Assembly (NCBI GenBank): GCA_024529925.1
Contig: JAFEUB010001787.1
Span: 1,169,501 to 1,233,500 of the forward strand
Reading direction: 5' to 3'
DNA length: 64,000 bases
Source: Ophthalmolycus amberensis
Lineage: Eukaryota; Chordata; Actinopteri; Perciformes; Zoarcidae
Translations under genes and position numbers: made by a program
Shown: positions 49,721 through 61,504 of the stretch, one piece after another
Numbering within the stretch: the stretch's first letter is position 1
How the letters are laid out: every line of letters begins with the position of its first letter
Notes under the pieces: generated by a model
What the model was told of the DNA's origin: nothing
The model's input: only the letters and a program-made list of their open reading frames with translations
Database searches by the model: none

Positions 49721-50817
49721 CAAGATTTAAAATAGAATCTAACATTTAACTGGGAATCCGCACAGGAAGTGAGACGTCTTCAGTGAAGTGCTCTGCCCGT
49801 CAGTCAGCAGCAGATCCAGGGAGCTGAGTTGACAGCGGCTCGCTAACCTGCAGCCACCAGGCTGACTGACAGCAGACATTTACTCAAAGTAGTTTTCATG
49901 TTGGCTCCATTGGAACAAATCATCAGTGATTGTTGGACCATGTGTTAATTCATTCATTTAGATTGCACAGGTGTAGCTAATGCACTTACATACCAACACT
50001 TTTGTTTTCCTTTGTTTTTACTTCATTCTGCATGAGAAAAACAAAAGGGAAGCAACTAAATATTGCTGTGTATTGCCATAAAAATGTCCGGTTGAGACAA
50101 GGAAAGCATCAAGTTGCTCCGCTCTTCCCCTGGGAGTGCCACTGTTCTCATTGTCTCTCCCCATACAGTGTGTTTTGTCATTATTTGTCACACTCCATTT
50201 GATGCGATAGTGGGACGGTAAAACTTGCTCATGAAGAACCATAAATAATTCAGGAGGCTTTTTGTGTGCTTTTTTTCCTTGAGTGTTTGTTTTTGTGATC
50301 CGTGAGCGTGTATCTCTGCTCTTGATCTCGGAGCTTAAATTAGCAACTAAGAAATGCAGAAATGTTTGCAACAAGGTGCTAATGTATTCAAATCACTGAG
50401 AGCAAATTTCCAACACTCTGGACCCCAAAATCTCTCATTTAAAATGACACATTCAGCAGTTTGTGATGTGATTATTAAACAACTCTTTCTTTGTTACACA
50501 GAAACAAAAGGCATCTAGAATATCTGCAAAAATTACATCATATTATAAGGATTTTAAATACACTATGGTGTCAGCAAGCACTATTCACACATTAGCTTGT
50601 CCTATGATCTGGCTGCAGTCACAATTGACAAAGAACAAACTCTGCTGACGTTTGATTATGTTTGGGAAGTCCAACTTAATAGCTGCTGAGAGAAGACCGA
50701 GTTACTCTACAACCCCAGTCCTTGAGAAGCAATTGTCATTTGCTAACCTTGTCGAGAATATTTCTATTGTATAGTATTTTATTCTACTTTTTCTATTTGT
50801 TAGTTGCTTTCTGAAGC
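49721..50817. other. Non-coding DNA, nothing recognised
   Basis: It may include more of the transposon to the left (to about 49900), but no boundary is visible. Confidence 0.4.
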
Positions 50818-50965
50818 TGGGCACCAGTGTTTTAGTACTCAAGATCGGTCTTGGTCCCGAGACCGGTTCTCAAGACCACTTTTTGAAGGTCTCCGTCTCG
50901 TCTCGGAATGGATCGCATTTGTACTCAAGTTTAGTCTCGGAGACTTTTATGACAAGACCACAACT
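50818..50965. mobile_element. DNA-transposon terminus rich in GGTCTTGGTC/GAGACC words
   Basis: CACCAGTGTTTTAGTACTCAAG starts a segment of nested short inverted words (AAGATCGGTCTTGG, CCGAGACCGG, CTCAAGACC, GTCTCGGAGAC). The combination matches a dispersed fish hAT-type repeat as I remember it. Only one end is visible. Confidence 0.5.
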
Positions 50966-53900
50966 GTGGGAATATCAATGAATTGTCTGTGTATGTCTCA
51001 TATTGCTCAAAGGAGACAGGAAAATTTCCACACTTAACATATATCTGCCATTTGATTATGTTGTCAAGAAATGGTACACGGATACATATAGAGTATGTAT
51101 GGCAATGAGAGCTGAATGGTGAAGAATTTCCATTTGTTTTCTGTGGGTGTTTGAATGGGAATAATGATGTTTCAGATTCATTCGAGGAGTGCTGGATACT
51201 TTGTTTTTACAATGCAACTAAGTTTGCTTTTTTACATCCGCCTATGAAATCTGCATTAGTTATGTGACCTTTAAAGTAGCTCCTTCATTCATGCAAATCT
51301 CTTCTCACTGGAGGAGAAGGATTAGTGTGTTGGATGAAGTATGACTGTCAGAGGTAGGGGTACTACAGATGATGTCAGCTTTGTAACACAAGGCTTTGGC
51401 CAAAACCCCCGACTGGATGAAAGGAACGATCAATCCGTGGGTCCTATTACCCTGTCTGCAGAGGTAATGTCATGAGATGATCCCAACTAAACAGTCTCTA
51501 GATGAAAGCAAGAGCCTACAGAGGATCAGTTGGAGAGGAGAAGAGAAGGATTACAAAAAGAGGAGAACGACAGAGACAGACAGCAAAGAAAGCACTTCAG
51601 TTTTGCAAATAGTTCACTTTTGAACTGGGTACTGTTGTGTCAGTATAGGAGAAAGGAAAAATCAAGCCACTTCCATACTGATTACTGAAAGTTCCCTCCT
51701 AAAATAAACATCCAGATGCAGCAATCAAAGTTAACACTACCTCTTTTGCCTCAGAGGAAGCAAAATGCTATTTTTATCACCTGCTTGCTATGGGTACAAC
51801 ATCAAAGTGATACTATGAAAATGCCTCTTACCTCGCAAAATAACCATGCACACTTAAAGGCCAACACACACTTAAACTGACACACACTGCAGGATGAAAC
51901 ATTGTCCTGCCCTAATAGAGAATAGCAATGGCTGCTGTAGCTGGAGAATAGAAAGAGTACTTACAAGTTCTTATACGTCTTTCTGTCTGCAGCTTTCACT
52001 CTCTCTCATTGTCTCTTCCCCCTCCTCTCCTCAGCCCTGTTGCCACTCATGTAGATGTATGCACTGGGGGCAACCTGAGGTGGATCTATTACACTCTTAG
52101 TCATCGATGCTGCCTTGTGTGTGTGAAGGCTTGAGCTCATGCATGTGTGTGTGCACATACACACTTGTCTGTCGAATAAAGACAAAGTTCAGCATCAGCT
52201 GGCTTTACTAAGCCATAAAAACATCAATACCAGTCAAACTATTGTCTATGGACGTCCAAGTCCAACAGAAAACTAGGGAAGGAGGAAGAAAGTAGCATGT
52301 TGGTTAAAATGGACTATGGAGAGTTGATAGTGCTGTCCACGTGTGTAGGAGAGAGAGCAGGGCTTATAAAGACAAAGCATTTCTCTCAGTAGGTTATAGG
52401 ATTTACTCTGTCTATTAGTCTGGTAATGAACAACTGGCCTTTATGACTTCCCAGTGGTGCATGCTTCTCCATCAGTATCTCTCACTGAGAGTTCTTTCGA
52501 ATCGGAGGAGGAAATGTTCTACGTGTTGCTGTTGAACGGAAAGCCTCATCTGAGCAAAAAAAAACAATATATATATATATATATACACACACAAGATATA
52601 CAGAAACAAGAGGCGGTGTTCAAAATCACAAAGAACTGAGTTTTCTTAATAATGCCGTGTGGTACTGTACGTACCCGGCCTTTCTACTGGGGGAAATACA
52701 TTAAAACTGTTGACAGGACACTGTATATTATTTAGAATATCTCAGACATTGTTTCTATGAAGTTGCATGTTTTCAATGCATTGAGCAGCACAAACAAAAC
52801 AAACTCAGTAAGAGGTACATGGCTAAACACAAGTTGGGGAGGGAGGGACGTTTCTATGTATGATTTGGGTTTGCCGTCATTGTTCTCAATGAAGTTTGAT
52901 GGAAGTGATGAGCCCAGGTGTGTTTTATAACGACTCTGGTAAAAAAAAAATAGCACCAACGTAGAAAGAGACTGTCCGTGCCAACGGATGATACTAAGAG
53001 CATTACTTACAGCGTTTCAAGTGATGTTATACTTTCTAAACACAGCTTTGGCCACTTTGATTGAATGCACCTTGTGTCGCTGAGTGGCGTTTCACAGCCC
53101 TTTTGACATGAGTGCACTACATTGGAGTCAGCAATAAGATGATCGGATCAATAGCAGACCTGCAGATCGCTTGAGTGTGTTTATGTGCACGTGTCTTTCT
53201 CCCCCATCAATCCACAGCTGGATGGCTGCTTATTCTGCCCTAAGGCTACATCAACTTCAGCAGCTCGCTGTTGGAGAGGGGCTCCAAAGCAACATCGATA
53301 CATAGCATGCTGAGGCACAGGGAGAATGACTGATTGAATGAAACCTTAGAGTGGTATTTGAGGCCAAAGCCTCTGACAAACAGCAGCTCAGGCGGTCAGC
53401 CTTCCAAACAGACAGAAAGCCCCAACGCAAAGCCCCAGGGTGAAAAGGAAGAGGACAAAAAGACGGTGATTTTGTTTGAATAAATGTTATTACTATTAGC
53501 TGGGAGGTGAAAAAGGCAGACAGCTCACATATCAAATAAATTGCAGTACTATGAGGGTTTAATGTTGTAAACTACAATCAATCTATTTAAAGGTCCTTTA
53601 AGGTCCATCCCTTTGTTTGCAGTATGGTGCCAACTGCTGCAATACTGTACATCTCATTGTGGCCATAAGGGTCTCTTTTGACTGTAGACAATTGATTGAT
53701 AGATTTATTGATACCAGCGTTAAAAAAAATATCAGTTTCAGGGTTAGTCTATGTTTTTGATATTCACTAAGGGTGAGATTAAGATATAGTATGATGGGTT
53801 CAGGAAATAAAACATACATTATGGATGGGAAGTCCATTGAGGGTTTTGATTGAAATAACATGATCAATATCCAGGCATTTCTCCCGCTGACAAATTAGAA

Positions 53901-55520
53901 TGTGATTTTATCAAATGATATGCTACGATTACTGGGGCCAAAAATATCACGGTAAACGCCATTATCAGAATAATCAGCAAACTGTCCTGAAATACTACTG
54001 TACTAATAGTGCTAAAATATAGTACAATTACTTCACAGCATAATTGTATTGGATGTAAAGCAAGCAACTGAAATCATTGGTGATGTTGTTACCTTCCAAC
54101 GGTATATAGTGAGCACATCCTTACTCACAAAGGTGATAATATACACATTTTTGTCATAGCTTCACTTGTTTTACAGTTTAAAACATTACTTAATTTGTCC
54201 TTTCAAACTATTTTCTTCAGGCCTGAGAACCTAGAAATAAAGATCTGCTCGACACATCACCTTACCAAGACAAGGTACTATGACATTCTGAATATGTGAA
54301 AGTATGATGGCAAATACAACTTAATGTTCTACGTGTATCAGTAGTGTTCAATCATTAAATTCAAAGGTATACACTTCAAATATGTAGCGCTGAGTGCCCT
54401 AGAAATATTTTGGCAAACTTTGACAGGGAGCCGGCAAAGTTGTAACTGCCACATTCCTCTCCTGTAAAGTATTTCAACGAAAATCAAAGAATGCCGAGAG
54501 ACCAATATTGTACAACACAAAAAGCTGGCTCCGTGCACTGCACAGAAATGTATACTAGCAATGGAAGAACATGGATATGATGTTCCCACCATCCTCTGAG
54601 AGGAACGCTCCCTCCCTGCTACTCTGCTAACTAAGTGCGAGACTCACCCGAGGACTTCAATAGGAAGAACAGACATGAAGCCATCTGAGGTAACTAAGCT
54701 GGTGTAGCACCTGTCGTCATCCTTTGTTGTTGTGCTGTCAGCTAACTGCTAGTCAGCATCACAGGGGACTGGCACTGAGAACACATAGTGGGAGAGCGGT
54801 GATGCCCAAGTGCACACAGAGTGACAGCTAATGCCTTTTTTTTTTTTAAGTGACCACATTGCCACCAAAGGGAGCTCGGGGATAGGCAGTGAAAAGTTCA
54901 GCCATCTCATCTCGGCTTACTATCGGTCCCCCTGCACTGATCTGACAGCTTCTGTAAGCCAGCCTTCCCTGGGAAGCCCTTTTTTTCCATGCTCTCTTCC
55001 TTTTTTTATCTTTACATTCAAATTTACTTTCTCACTTTCTTTCCTGTATTCACGCTTCCGCACTTTTACTGCTTCCCTCCCTTAACCCCTCTCACAGAGC
55101 GTCTCCTGCCTGCCTGACACAGGATCAATATAATGTCCTTCTCCCTCCGTTTCTCTGGTAACAGTAAATTAATTCAAGGGTAATGCCAGCTGACAAGGGG
55201 GCAAATTGCAAGAAACAAAAAAATCGCATTGCTCATTTATTCTTATCAAGGGGCTACGACTTGCTGGGTGAGGTTTTAATCTGCGTTTCTTGCAAAAAAC
55301 AAGTCTTCAGGGGAGAACAAGCCTGAAAGCTCATCGACTTACACTTGATGTATCCAACTGCCTCTGTGAATAAGAGTCTATGGTCCAAGTCAGTAGTGTT
55401 GGAGCAGGATAATGAAATATCGGATTTGTCAGAATGGGCCGAGTATGCCAAACCATTTTCTGGTAAACCGTATGACGTCATGCATTCTGACAATACTTGC
55501 ATTACCTCAGTCACTACAGT

Positions 55521-55521
<1 letters not shown>
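50966..55521. other. Non-coding DNA, nothing recognised
   Basis: Short AT/CA run at 52566-52592. No open frame above 100 codons with protein character, no RNA gene or element ends that I can support. Confidence 0.45.

Positions 55522-55582
<61 letters not shown>
55522..55582. repeat. (AC)30 microsatellite
   Basis: 61 bp of AC repeats. Confidence 0.97.
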
Positions 55583-55583
<1 letters not shown>

Positions 55584-56828
55584 CTCATTAAATTAACTGA
55601 AAGGTTTCCTAAGCTAAATGGTTTGAGTGTAGCACCACTGATTGATCAATTCATTGACCGATTGATTTTAAGGAGTGGTGCTACTGCTTCCAGTCTGAAA
55701 ATGCTGATGCAGTTCAGTCACTGGCTCACAGCAGTCAGATCATCCTTTTTTGCCACAGATGGAGAAAAAAAAAGTGCACAACCACACACCGACTGTATCT
55801 ACAACAGGACCAGTCACATGTGCACAGAGAAATGTACGTCTCCTGCCATGTCTTCTTCTCTTCCCTCTCCGCTCGCCTTTCAGCTCTCAGCTCGACTATC
55901 CACGGAGGGACTGCTAACAAGATGTTGCCTATTAGATCTTGGGATGGTGGTAGTCTTTAACTATGATGTGTCATCAACATGCCGCCTTTAGAGCAACTCT
56001 GCAATTGGAATATTCCCTTCCGTCTCTCCAATTGTCGGCTAATTGAGGACAAGGGACTGATGATTAATTATCCCATCCCTGTGCACTGTTTACCTAGATG
56101 ATCGCTGCTGATGAGGGGTGATTAAAGTTGAACTGCCACTCATATTCAGGCTCTGTATCGAGCAATGTAGGGAAATGTTGACATCAGCTAGTTTGTAACT
56201 CCCTTTACCATGGTTGGTGCTCGTAAAACACTGCAGTAATTCTACCACAACACAAGGAATGAAGAGAGAACTGCCAAGAAACGAAGCTGTGAGGTGATAC
56301 TGACATGTTTCACTCAGGAGGAGCTGAATACCTTTCACCTTCTACACAAATGTTGGCATCTGTCTTGCAACCATATCTTAGAGTCCCACAGCAGTATGCC
56401 TACAAATGAATTAAAAGCATCCTTTCTGGCACGTCGTACCAGGCAGACATATTTCATACTAAAATAAAATGTTACATCATTTGAAGTAATAATCTACATC
56501 CATTACCTATTTCAAACATAATGGTAAACCTCTCTAAGCCCAAGTAGCAGATAAGCCCAATGCAACTACACTATCATTGTGTGCTGTGTGATGTTGCCTT
56601 AGATGAAGCGGTTTGTTACATAAATGACACTTTTTATTGTAAGTCAATCAGATCTTGATATTTAGTTGTCAAAGACCACGTAAAACCTTGGTGATTTTGG
56701 TGGCCTCAGACATTTGTTTTTGGTAAATACTAATTTCAATCGTTTTTTTCAACATTTTAATCAACAAGTTTCTAATTAAGTTAATATTTCAATTCAGACT
56801 GTTCATGTTGTATTAGTACACCATATAT
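55583..56828. other. Non-coding DNA, nothing recognised
   Basis: No supported feature. Confidence 0.45.
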
Positions 56829-58538
56829 AGATCGATAGACTTTATTTCAGACTCCGGGTCCATACAGACAGATACATAAAAAGACAGACACAAACAATAA
56901 AAGTACATAGGCCTAGCAATGCCTTACAAAGAGACAGCTGTACCAATGTCGCCACAGCTGGGACTGGTAGCGTGTGGTGCTAAACCTTATGTTGGTTAAA
57001 ACAAGTATGATCCCATTTACAGAGTCATTCAGTCTACAGATGAATTTGTACATGAAATTTCTTAAAACTGTTTGGAAAGTGTTGTCTCGTGCAGCCACAA
57101 ACATTTCACGAGCACTACTCCATCTCGGTCTCTTTAAAAGTATTCTCATGGCGTCATTGTACGCTACTTGAAGTCTCTGTAAACTCTTTTTTTTGTAGTT
57201 TGACCACAAGTGTGCAGTGTAGAGTGGAGTACAATATGCTCTGAACAGAGACATCTTCACTCCATCTGTACACAGACCAAACTTGCGTGAGAGACTGTTT
57301 GCTTGTGCATACATCATACGACATTGCCTGGAAATGTCGTTATCATCAGTCATGTGTTCTGTTAAAAAATGACCAAGATATTTTACTTCACTACAGACAC
57401 CAAGATTATTGTCAGACAATTTGAAGTCAGGGAAGTTTAGACATTTGTCCTCTTTAGTTGGACAGATCAGGATAGCACTCTTACTGGCGTTGTATTTGAT
57501 GTCATGTTCCACACCATACACAGTACATATAGTGAGGAGCTGCTGAAGACCAGCGCTAGATGGACTAAAGATCACCAGATCATCTGCATACATGATGTGA
57601 TTAACCAGAGTATTTCCAATCATGCACCCAGTATTACAGGCTTTCAGTTGCTTGGACAGATCATCAATATACAGATTAAACAGAATTGGGGACAAAATTC
57701 CCCCTTGTCTGACACCATTGCTAACCCCAAATGGGGCTGACACACTTTTACCCCATTTTACTTGCATACTCTGGTGCGCATACCAGTAAGCCAGAATTCT
57801 CACTATGTATGTGGGGACACCTCTTTGGCTCAGTTTAAAAAATAATTTACTATGATTAACACGATCAAAAGCTTTGGAGGCATCAATAAAACACATAAGT
57901 GATGAGTTTTGACCTCTGTATTTGTTTACAATTTCCTTTAAGGCATATATACACAAGTCAGTGCCATGTTTGGCTTTGAAGCCAAACTGGTTATCTGTGG
58001 AGGTGATAAAGTCCTGTATTCTGTCCAGCAGAATTCTTTCTAGGACTTTTGACAGGACGCTGGCCAAAGCAATGGGCCTGTAATTCTCTAGGCTACATAC
58101 TTTACCAGCTTTGTTTTTAATGACTGGCACTAAGAGAACAGACAGCATTGAGTCTGGTAACAAGCCGTGAATCATGAAGCCAGTAAAACAAATAGCGAGG
58201 AGAGGAGCTAACCTCGGACTAGCATATTTAAGGTGTTCAGCAGTAATATGGTCTAAACCACTTGCTTTGCCTTCAGACAGTTTATTGATAGCTTGGTGCA
58301 CCTCATATGATGTAATTGCCATTGACTCATGACTCTCAGAACTGTCCACGCTATACAAATCACTTTTGATGCAGTTAAATAAGGTGCTATAATGCTGTCG
58401 CCATAACTCAGCAATGTTGTCTGTTCCTGAAATTCCATCTATAGTGCATGGTAAAGATGTTTTACAGTTAAGAGCTCTCACTTCTTTCCAAAAATCAACT
58501 ACGTTGTTGCTTAGCAGCTTCTTAGATATAGATTTATT
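56829..58538 (-). mobile_element. Third LINE family (C), 5'-truncated, with 3' end
   Basis: The minus strand holds the reverse transcriptase of a non-LTR retrotransposon distinct from families A and B, then an 84-bp 3'UTR ending GGACCCGGAGTCTGAAATAAAG and TCTATCGATCTATAT. LINE-type wording ends on the 5' side near 58538, just after the endonuclease-RT linker (LLSNNVVDFWKEV), where an upstream in-frame TGA marks host DNA. The clade is not assigned; VRQGGILSPILFNLYIDDL and the short 3'UTR differ from L2. Confidence 0.87.
56913..58481 (-). CDS. Reverse transcriptase domain of LINE family C, uninterrupted
   Basis: An unbroken frame of 522 codons reaches the natural stop. The RT blocks appear in order: ASGLDHITAEHLKYA (about residues 75-90), LENYRPIALASVLSKVLERIL (about 130-150), NQFGFKAKHGTD, CFIDASKAFDRVNHSKLF (about 195-212, with a catalytic Asp), SNGVRQGGILSPILFNLYIDD (about 255-275) and the catalytic MYADDLVIF (about 295-303). 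A thumb and C-terminal region follow (SEVKYLGHFLTEHM, LWSNYKKKSLQRLQVAYNDAMR). The listed start is a GTG within the linker; the true start codon and endonuclease were lost by 5' truncation, and the frame continues about 19 codons upstream. It is unlikely to be expressed as a protein by itself. Lack of stops suggests a young insertion. Confidence 0.85.
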   Translation of the reverse strand: MRALNCKTSLPCTIDGISGTDNIAELWRQHYSTLFNCIKSDLYSVDSSESHESMAITSYEVHQAINKLSEGKASGLDHITAEHLKYASPRLAPLLAICFTGFMIHGLLPDSMLSVLLVPVIKNKAGKVCSLENYRPIALASVLSKVLERILLDRIQDFITSTDNQFGFKAKHGTDLCIYALKEIVNKYRGQNSSLMCFIDASKAFDRVNHSKLFFKLSQRGVPTYIVRILAYWYAHQSMQVKWGKSVSAPFGVSNGVRQGGILSPILFNLYIDDLSKQLKACNTGCMIGNTLVNHIMYADDLVIFSPSSAGLQQLLTICTVYGVEHDIKYNASKSAILICPTKEDKCLNFPDFKLSDNNLGVCSEVKYLGHFLTEHMTDDNDISRQCRMMYAQANSLSRKFGLCTDGVKMSLFRAYCTPLYTAHLWSNYKKKSLQRLQVAYNDAMRILLKRPRWSSAREMFVAARDNTFQTVLRNFMYKFICRLNDSVNGIILVLTNIRFSTTRYQSQLWRHWYSCLFVRHC

Positions 58539-59198
58539 TGATCAACTTTTTTTATTATTTCATGTGTATGAATAAAATATTCTGTCTTTTAATAGTTATC
58601 GTTAAACGATTTGGTGAGCTTAATAGGGACACCCTATCAGTTCTGGAGCCTAAAACCATCAATTTCCATAGTATAAACATTTCTGCAACAACAACAAAAA
58701 ATAACTTTTAGTTATCATCATCATGCAATGTGATTGAAACTAAGCAAGATTTGGATGGTTGCCTCATCTCAACATTTGTTGGTAAAAGGTGCATGCCAAG
58801 GACACAAGTGGGGACTTAGGATTCTAATTGGCCTTCCATCTTCTTTCCATCTGCAATTGTTGACATGTTCGCCAAAAACCACAAGTATCGAGGAGAGTGT
58901 GGCCTGGCCTGTTTTGGCCATTAGGCATTTGATGAAAGTCCCCAGGAACCCCACACATGGAGGGACATGTTGCCCAAGCGGCAGGCGGCCATCATGACTT
59001 GCTGCAGAGCACATAAACAGATCAGTCATTTGCCAGACCAAACAGTGCCCAACTGTGGGTGATGCAACCTAGAGAAGGGAAAGACAGCCTGTGCTAGCGG
59101 CTTCTTTAGTTTACTTTGACCTGTTATTTGAACATTAAAGCTATGCATTTAATTGTATGCTATCAAAAAATGCCTGAGCCACATACACACTATACAGG
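58539..59198. other. Non-coding DNA, nothing recognised
   Basis: The segment 58800-59040 is balanced in composition and repeat-free, but no exon is supported. Confidence 0.4.
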
Positions 59199-60190
59199 GT
59201 AGGGCCGTCAACGAATATTCTAAATTTCTATGTATTCAAATACTAGTAAAAAGGTGAGAAAAAAAATCAGCGCTAGACTACAGTGGCTGTCGGCCTCACT
59301 CGCACTAAATAATGGGTGGATGGGTTACCGGTTTCACCACCACCAACGGTGTCCATTCAACCAAGACTTGGGTTTACAATATCTTTCCTGTGATAAATAC
59401 ACAAGTTTTAGATTAGCATGATACGATCCGAACCGTGAGTTCCTGGATCCGTTTCACCACTACTTTAGGGCTTGGCTACCTTGTTTTCAGAGCTGTATAT
59501 ACGTCCTCACCATATATAAATCACTTCCATTTACTGGTTGCAAAAAAACAAGCCGACGGCCAAAATCCAAGATGGCGATGGCCAAAATGACGAACTCAAG
59601 GCTTCAAAACAGCAGGTGACATTACAACAACAACGTCTTCTTCTTATATACAATATATGGTCCTAACAGCAAGCGTTACGTAACATAATGTTTAAACCAT
59701 GTACCCATCAGCTGTGCGCTCAAAATCAGTCTGGAGACGTAACCACTTAAACGATGTGTGAGTTTAACTTGCTATCTTCCAACGATTGTACCGTTTAAAA
59801 AGGGAACACAGATTTAATATTGTGGTATTTACTGGAAATTACAAACAATAGAGCCAACTTTCAGTCGAGCTCTCTCCAGCCAGCTGTCAACTTACTTGGG
59901 TTGTAGTGAAATGAGGAGGTATTGTGTGTAGAGAACTCCTTATTTTCACTTCACAAAGCGTTACTCGTCCACTGCAGTCGGTCAAAGCGATTCACATAAA
60001 AGATCAGCCGAGGAAAAGTTCAGCTCAAAACAGTGCACTGCGCAGTGTTGCTTCCCTCACGGCCAGGTAGTACACAGTGTCATGGACACTACACACAAAA
60101 CAATGCAAAATTTGAATTGTTCAAACCCCTGTGTTTTTTAGTTACAAATATTCAAACATCATTTTAGGCTAATTTTAACTGCCCTAATAC
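59199..60190. mobile_element. Composite hAT-like element with nested fragment
   Basis: TAGGGCCGTCAAC at 59204 and GTTAAAATTAGCC...inverted as TTTTAACTGCCCTA ending near 60187 give a possible TAGGGCNGTNAA terminal inverted repeat. No convincing target duplication flanks it. At 59408-59465 lies an inverted terminus of the family seen at 38090 and 61302 (GATACGATCCGAACCGTGAG, GGATCCGTTTCACCACTAC). At 59560-59660 AAAATCCAAGATGGCGATGGCC and CTTATATACAATATATGGTCC match another dispersed fish repeat from memory. I read this as nested insertions. Confidence 0.4.
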
Positions 60191-61299
60191 TGATTCACTG
60201 TAGAATGACTAAACAGCATCCAAGCTGCTTCATTAACACTCCCACACACATTTATAGACCAATTCATACCAACGGAGCAGATGTTATCAGCAATTTATTT
60301 TGATCTTATTCAGATGTACCTGATGCATTAATTTACCATTCATGGAAATAACACAGACTACACAGTCTACATAGACGGGGACAAAGAGGGAGAGACCGAG
60401 TGTAAAGTCTCTTCACCCCTCTGCTGGATGCACCACAATTAAACACAGTCGTTGCCCGTGAGTCTAAATGCCCCTCAAGCCCCATTTGCCTTGAAATAGG
60501 ACGATGATAAAACACACTCAGTGGGGAGGAGATACACAACAGACAGTCATTGAAACCAGAGGAACAAGATGAGAAGAGCAAAGGAGGAAGAGGCCGGTTT
60601 TTGAGAGAGAGCCAGGGGGACTGTAAAGCACAAGCTTTTTATTTGAATATTATTTGAATGTCAAATGATAGCAATTTTCTCTGCCTGTTTCTCCTGCAGG
60701 AGTCTAACACAGAGTGCTTTTGTGGAAGTCAGTCACCACAATTAATTTAAACTCCACTTTACATGGACCCTCGGTCAAACCTCCTGTCTCACCAATTTTT
60801 TCCTCCATTCTTGTCCATTGCCTTTTTTTCCGCCTCCTTCCTTCCCTCTCTCCAGCTAAGCATCATAATTCATCATTTTATTAAACAGTAAATTAATTAA
60901 ATAGTTTGCCATTAAAATGCTAGCATAGGGCTCAAAGCTAGTGAAGTACAGGAGCTTCAACACAACAGGCAAGATGTGGTCGGGTGGGAGTGTGTTGCTA
61001 GATGTGCCAGATGAAATAAGTGAAGATGAGTGATGAAGAGAAATGAATTATTTCCATAATTCCCTTGTGACTCAACCTTCTGTTTCATGTAGCTGTAAAC
61101 GTCCCAATAAGATCAACAAGGTTCTCAATTTAACAGCCGGTACTTATTTAGATCATGCAAGTTGTGCATTAATTCACCAAATGCTGTTTCTTGTATCTTC
61201 TTTTTATTGGCCCTATTCCCGCTTTAATAGGCCTGGCTGTTATACTTCACATAGCACACTATCATTTGCAGTCTATACCTTCGGTTCGCCTACATGCAG
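60191..61299. other. Non-coding DNA, nothing recognised
   Basis: No supported feature. Confidence 0.45.
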
Positions 61300-61504
61300 A
61301 GTAGTGGTGTAACGGATCACTGATCGATCCTTTGTGAGTTGTTTTACAGTTTAATCATCATAGTGTGTAATAAAGTTTTATTGCTGCTGTTCCTGTTCAA
61401 GTAACAAGTCCCCGAATATCAATGCAAAGTGTCAGTGAACAGATATAAAGCAGTAGTGTGTTCACGTGAATGGAGCGTGTTAAAAGCATTTAACGGTGAA
61501 AGTC

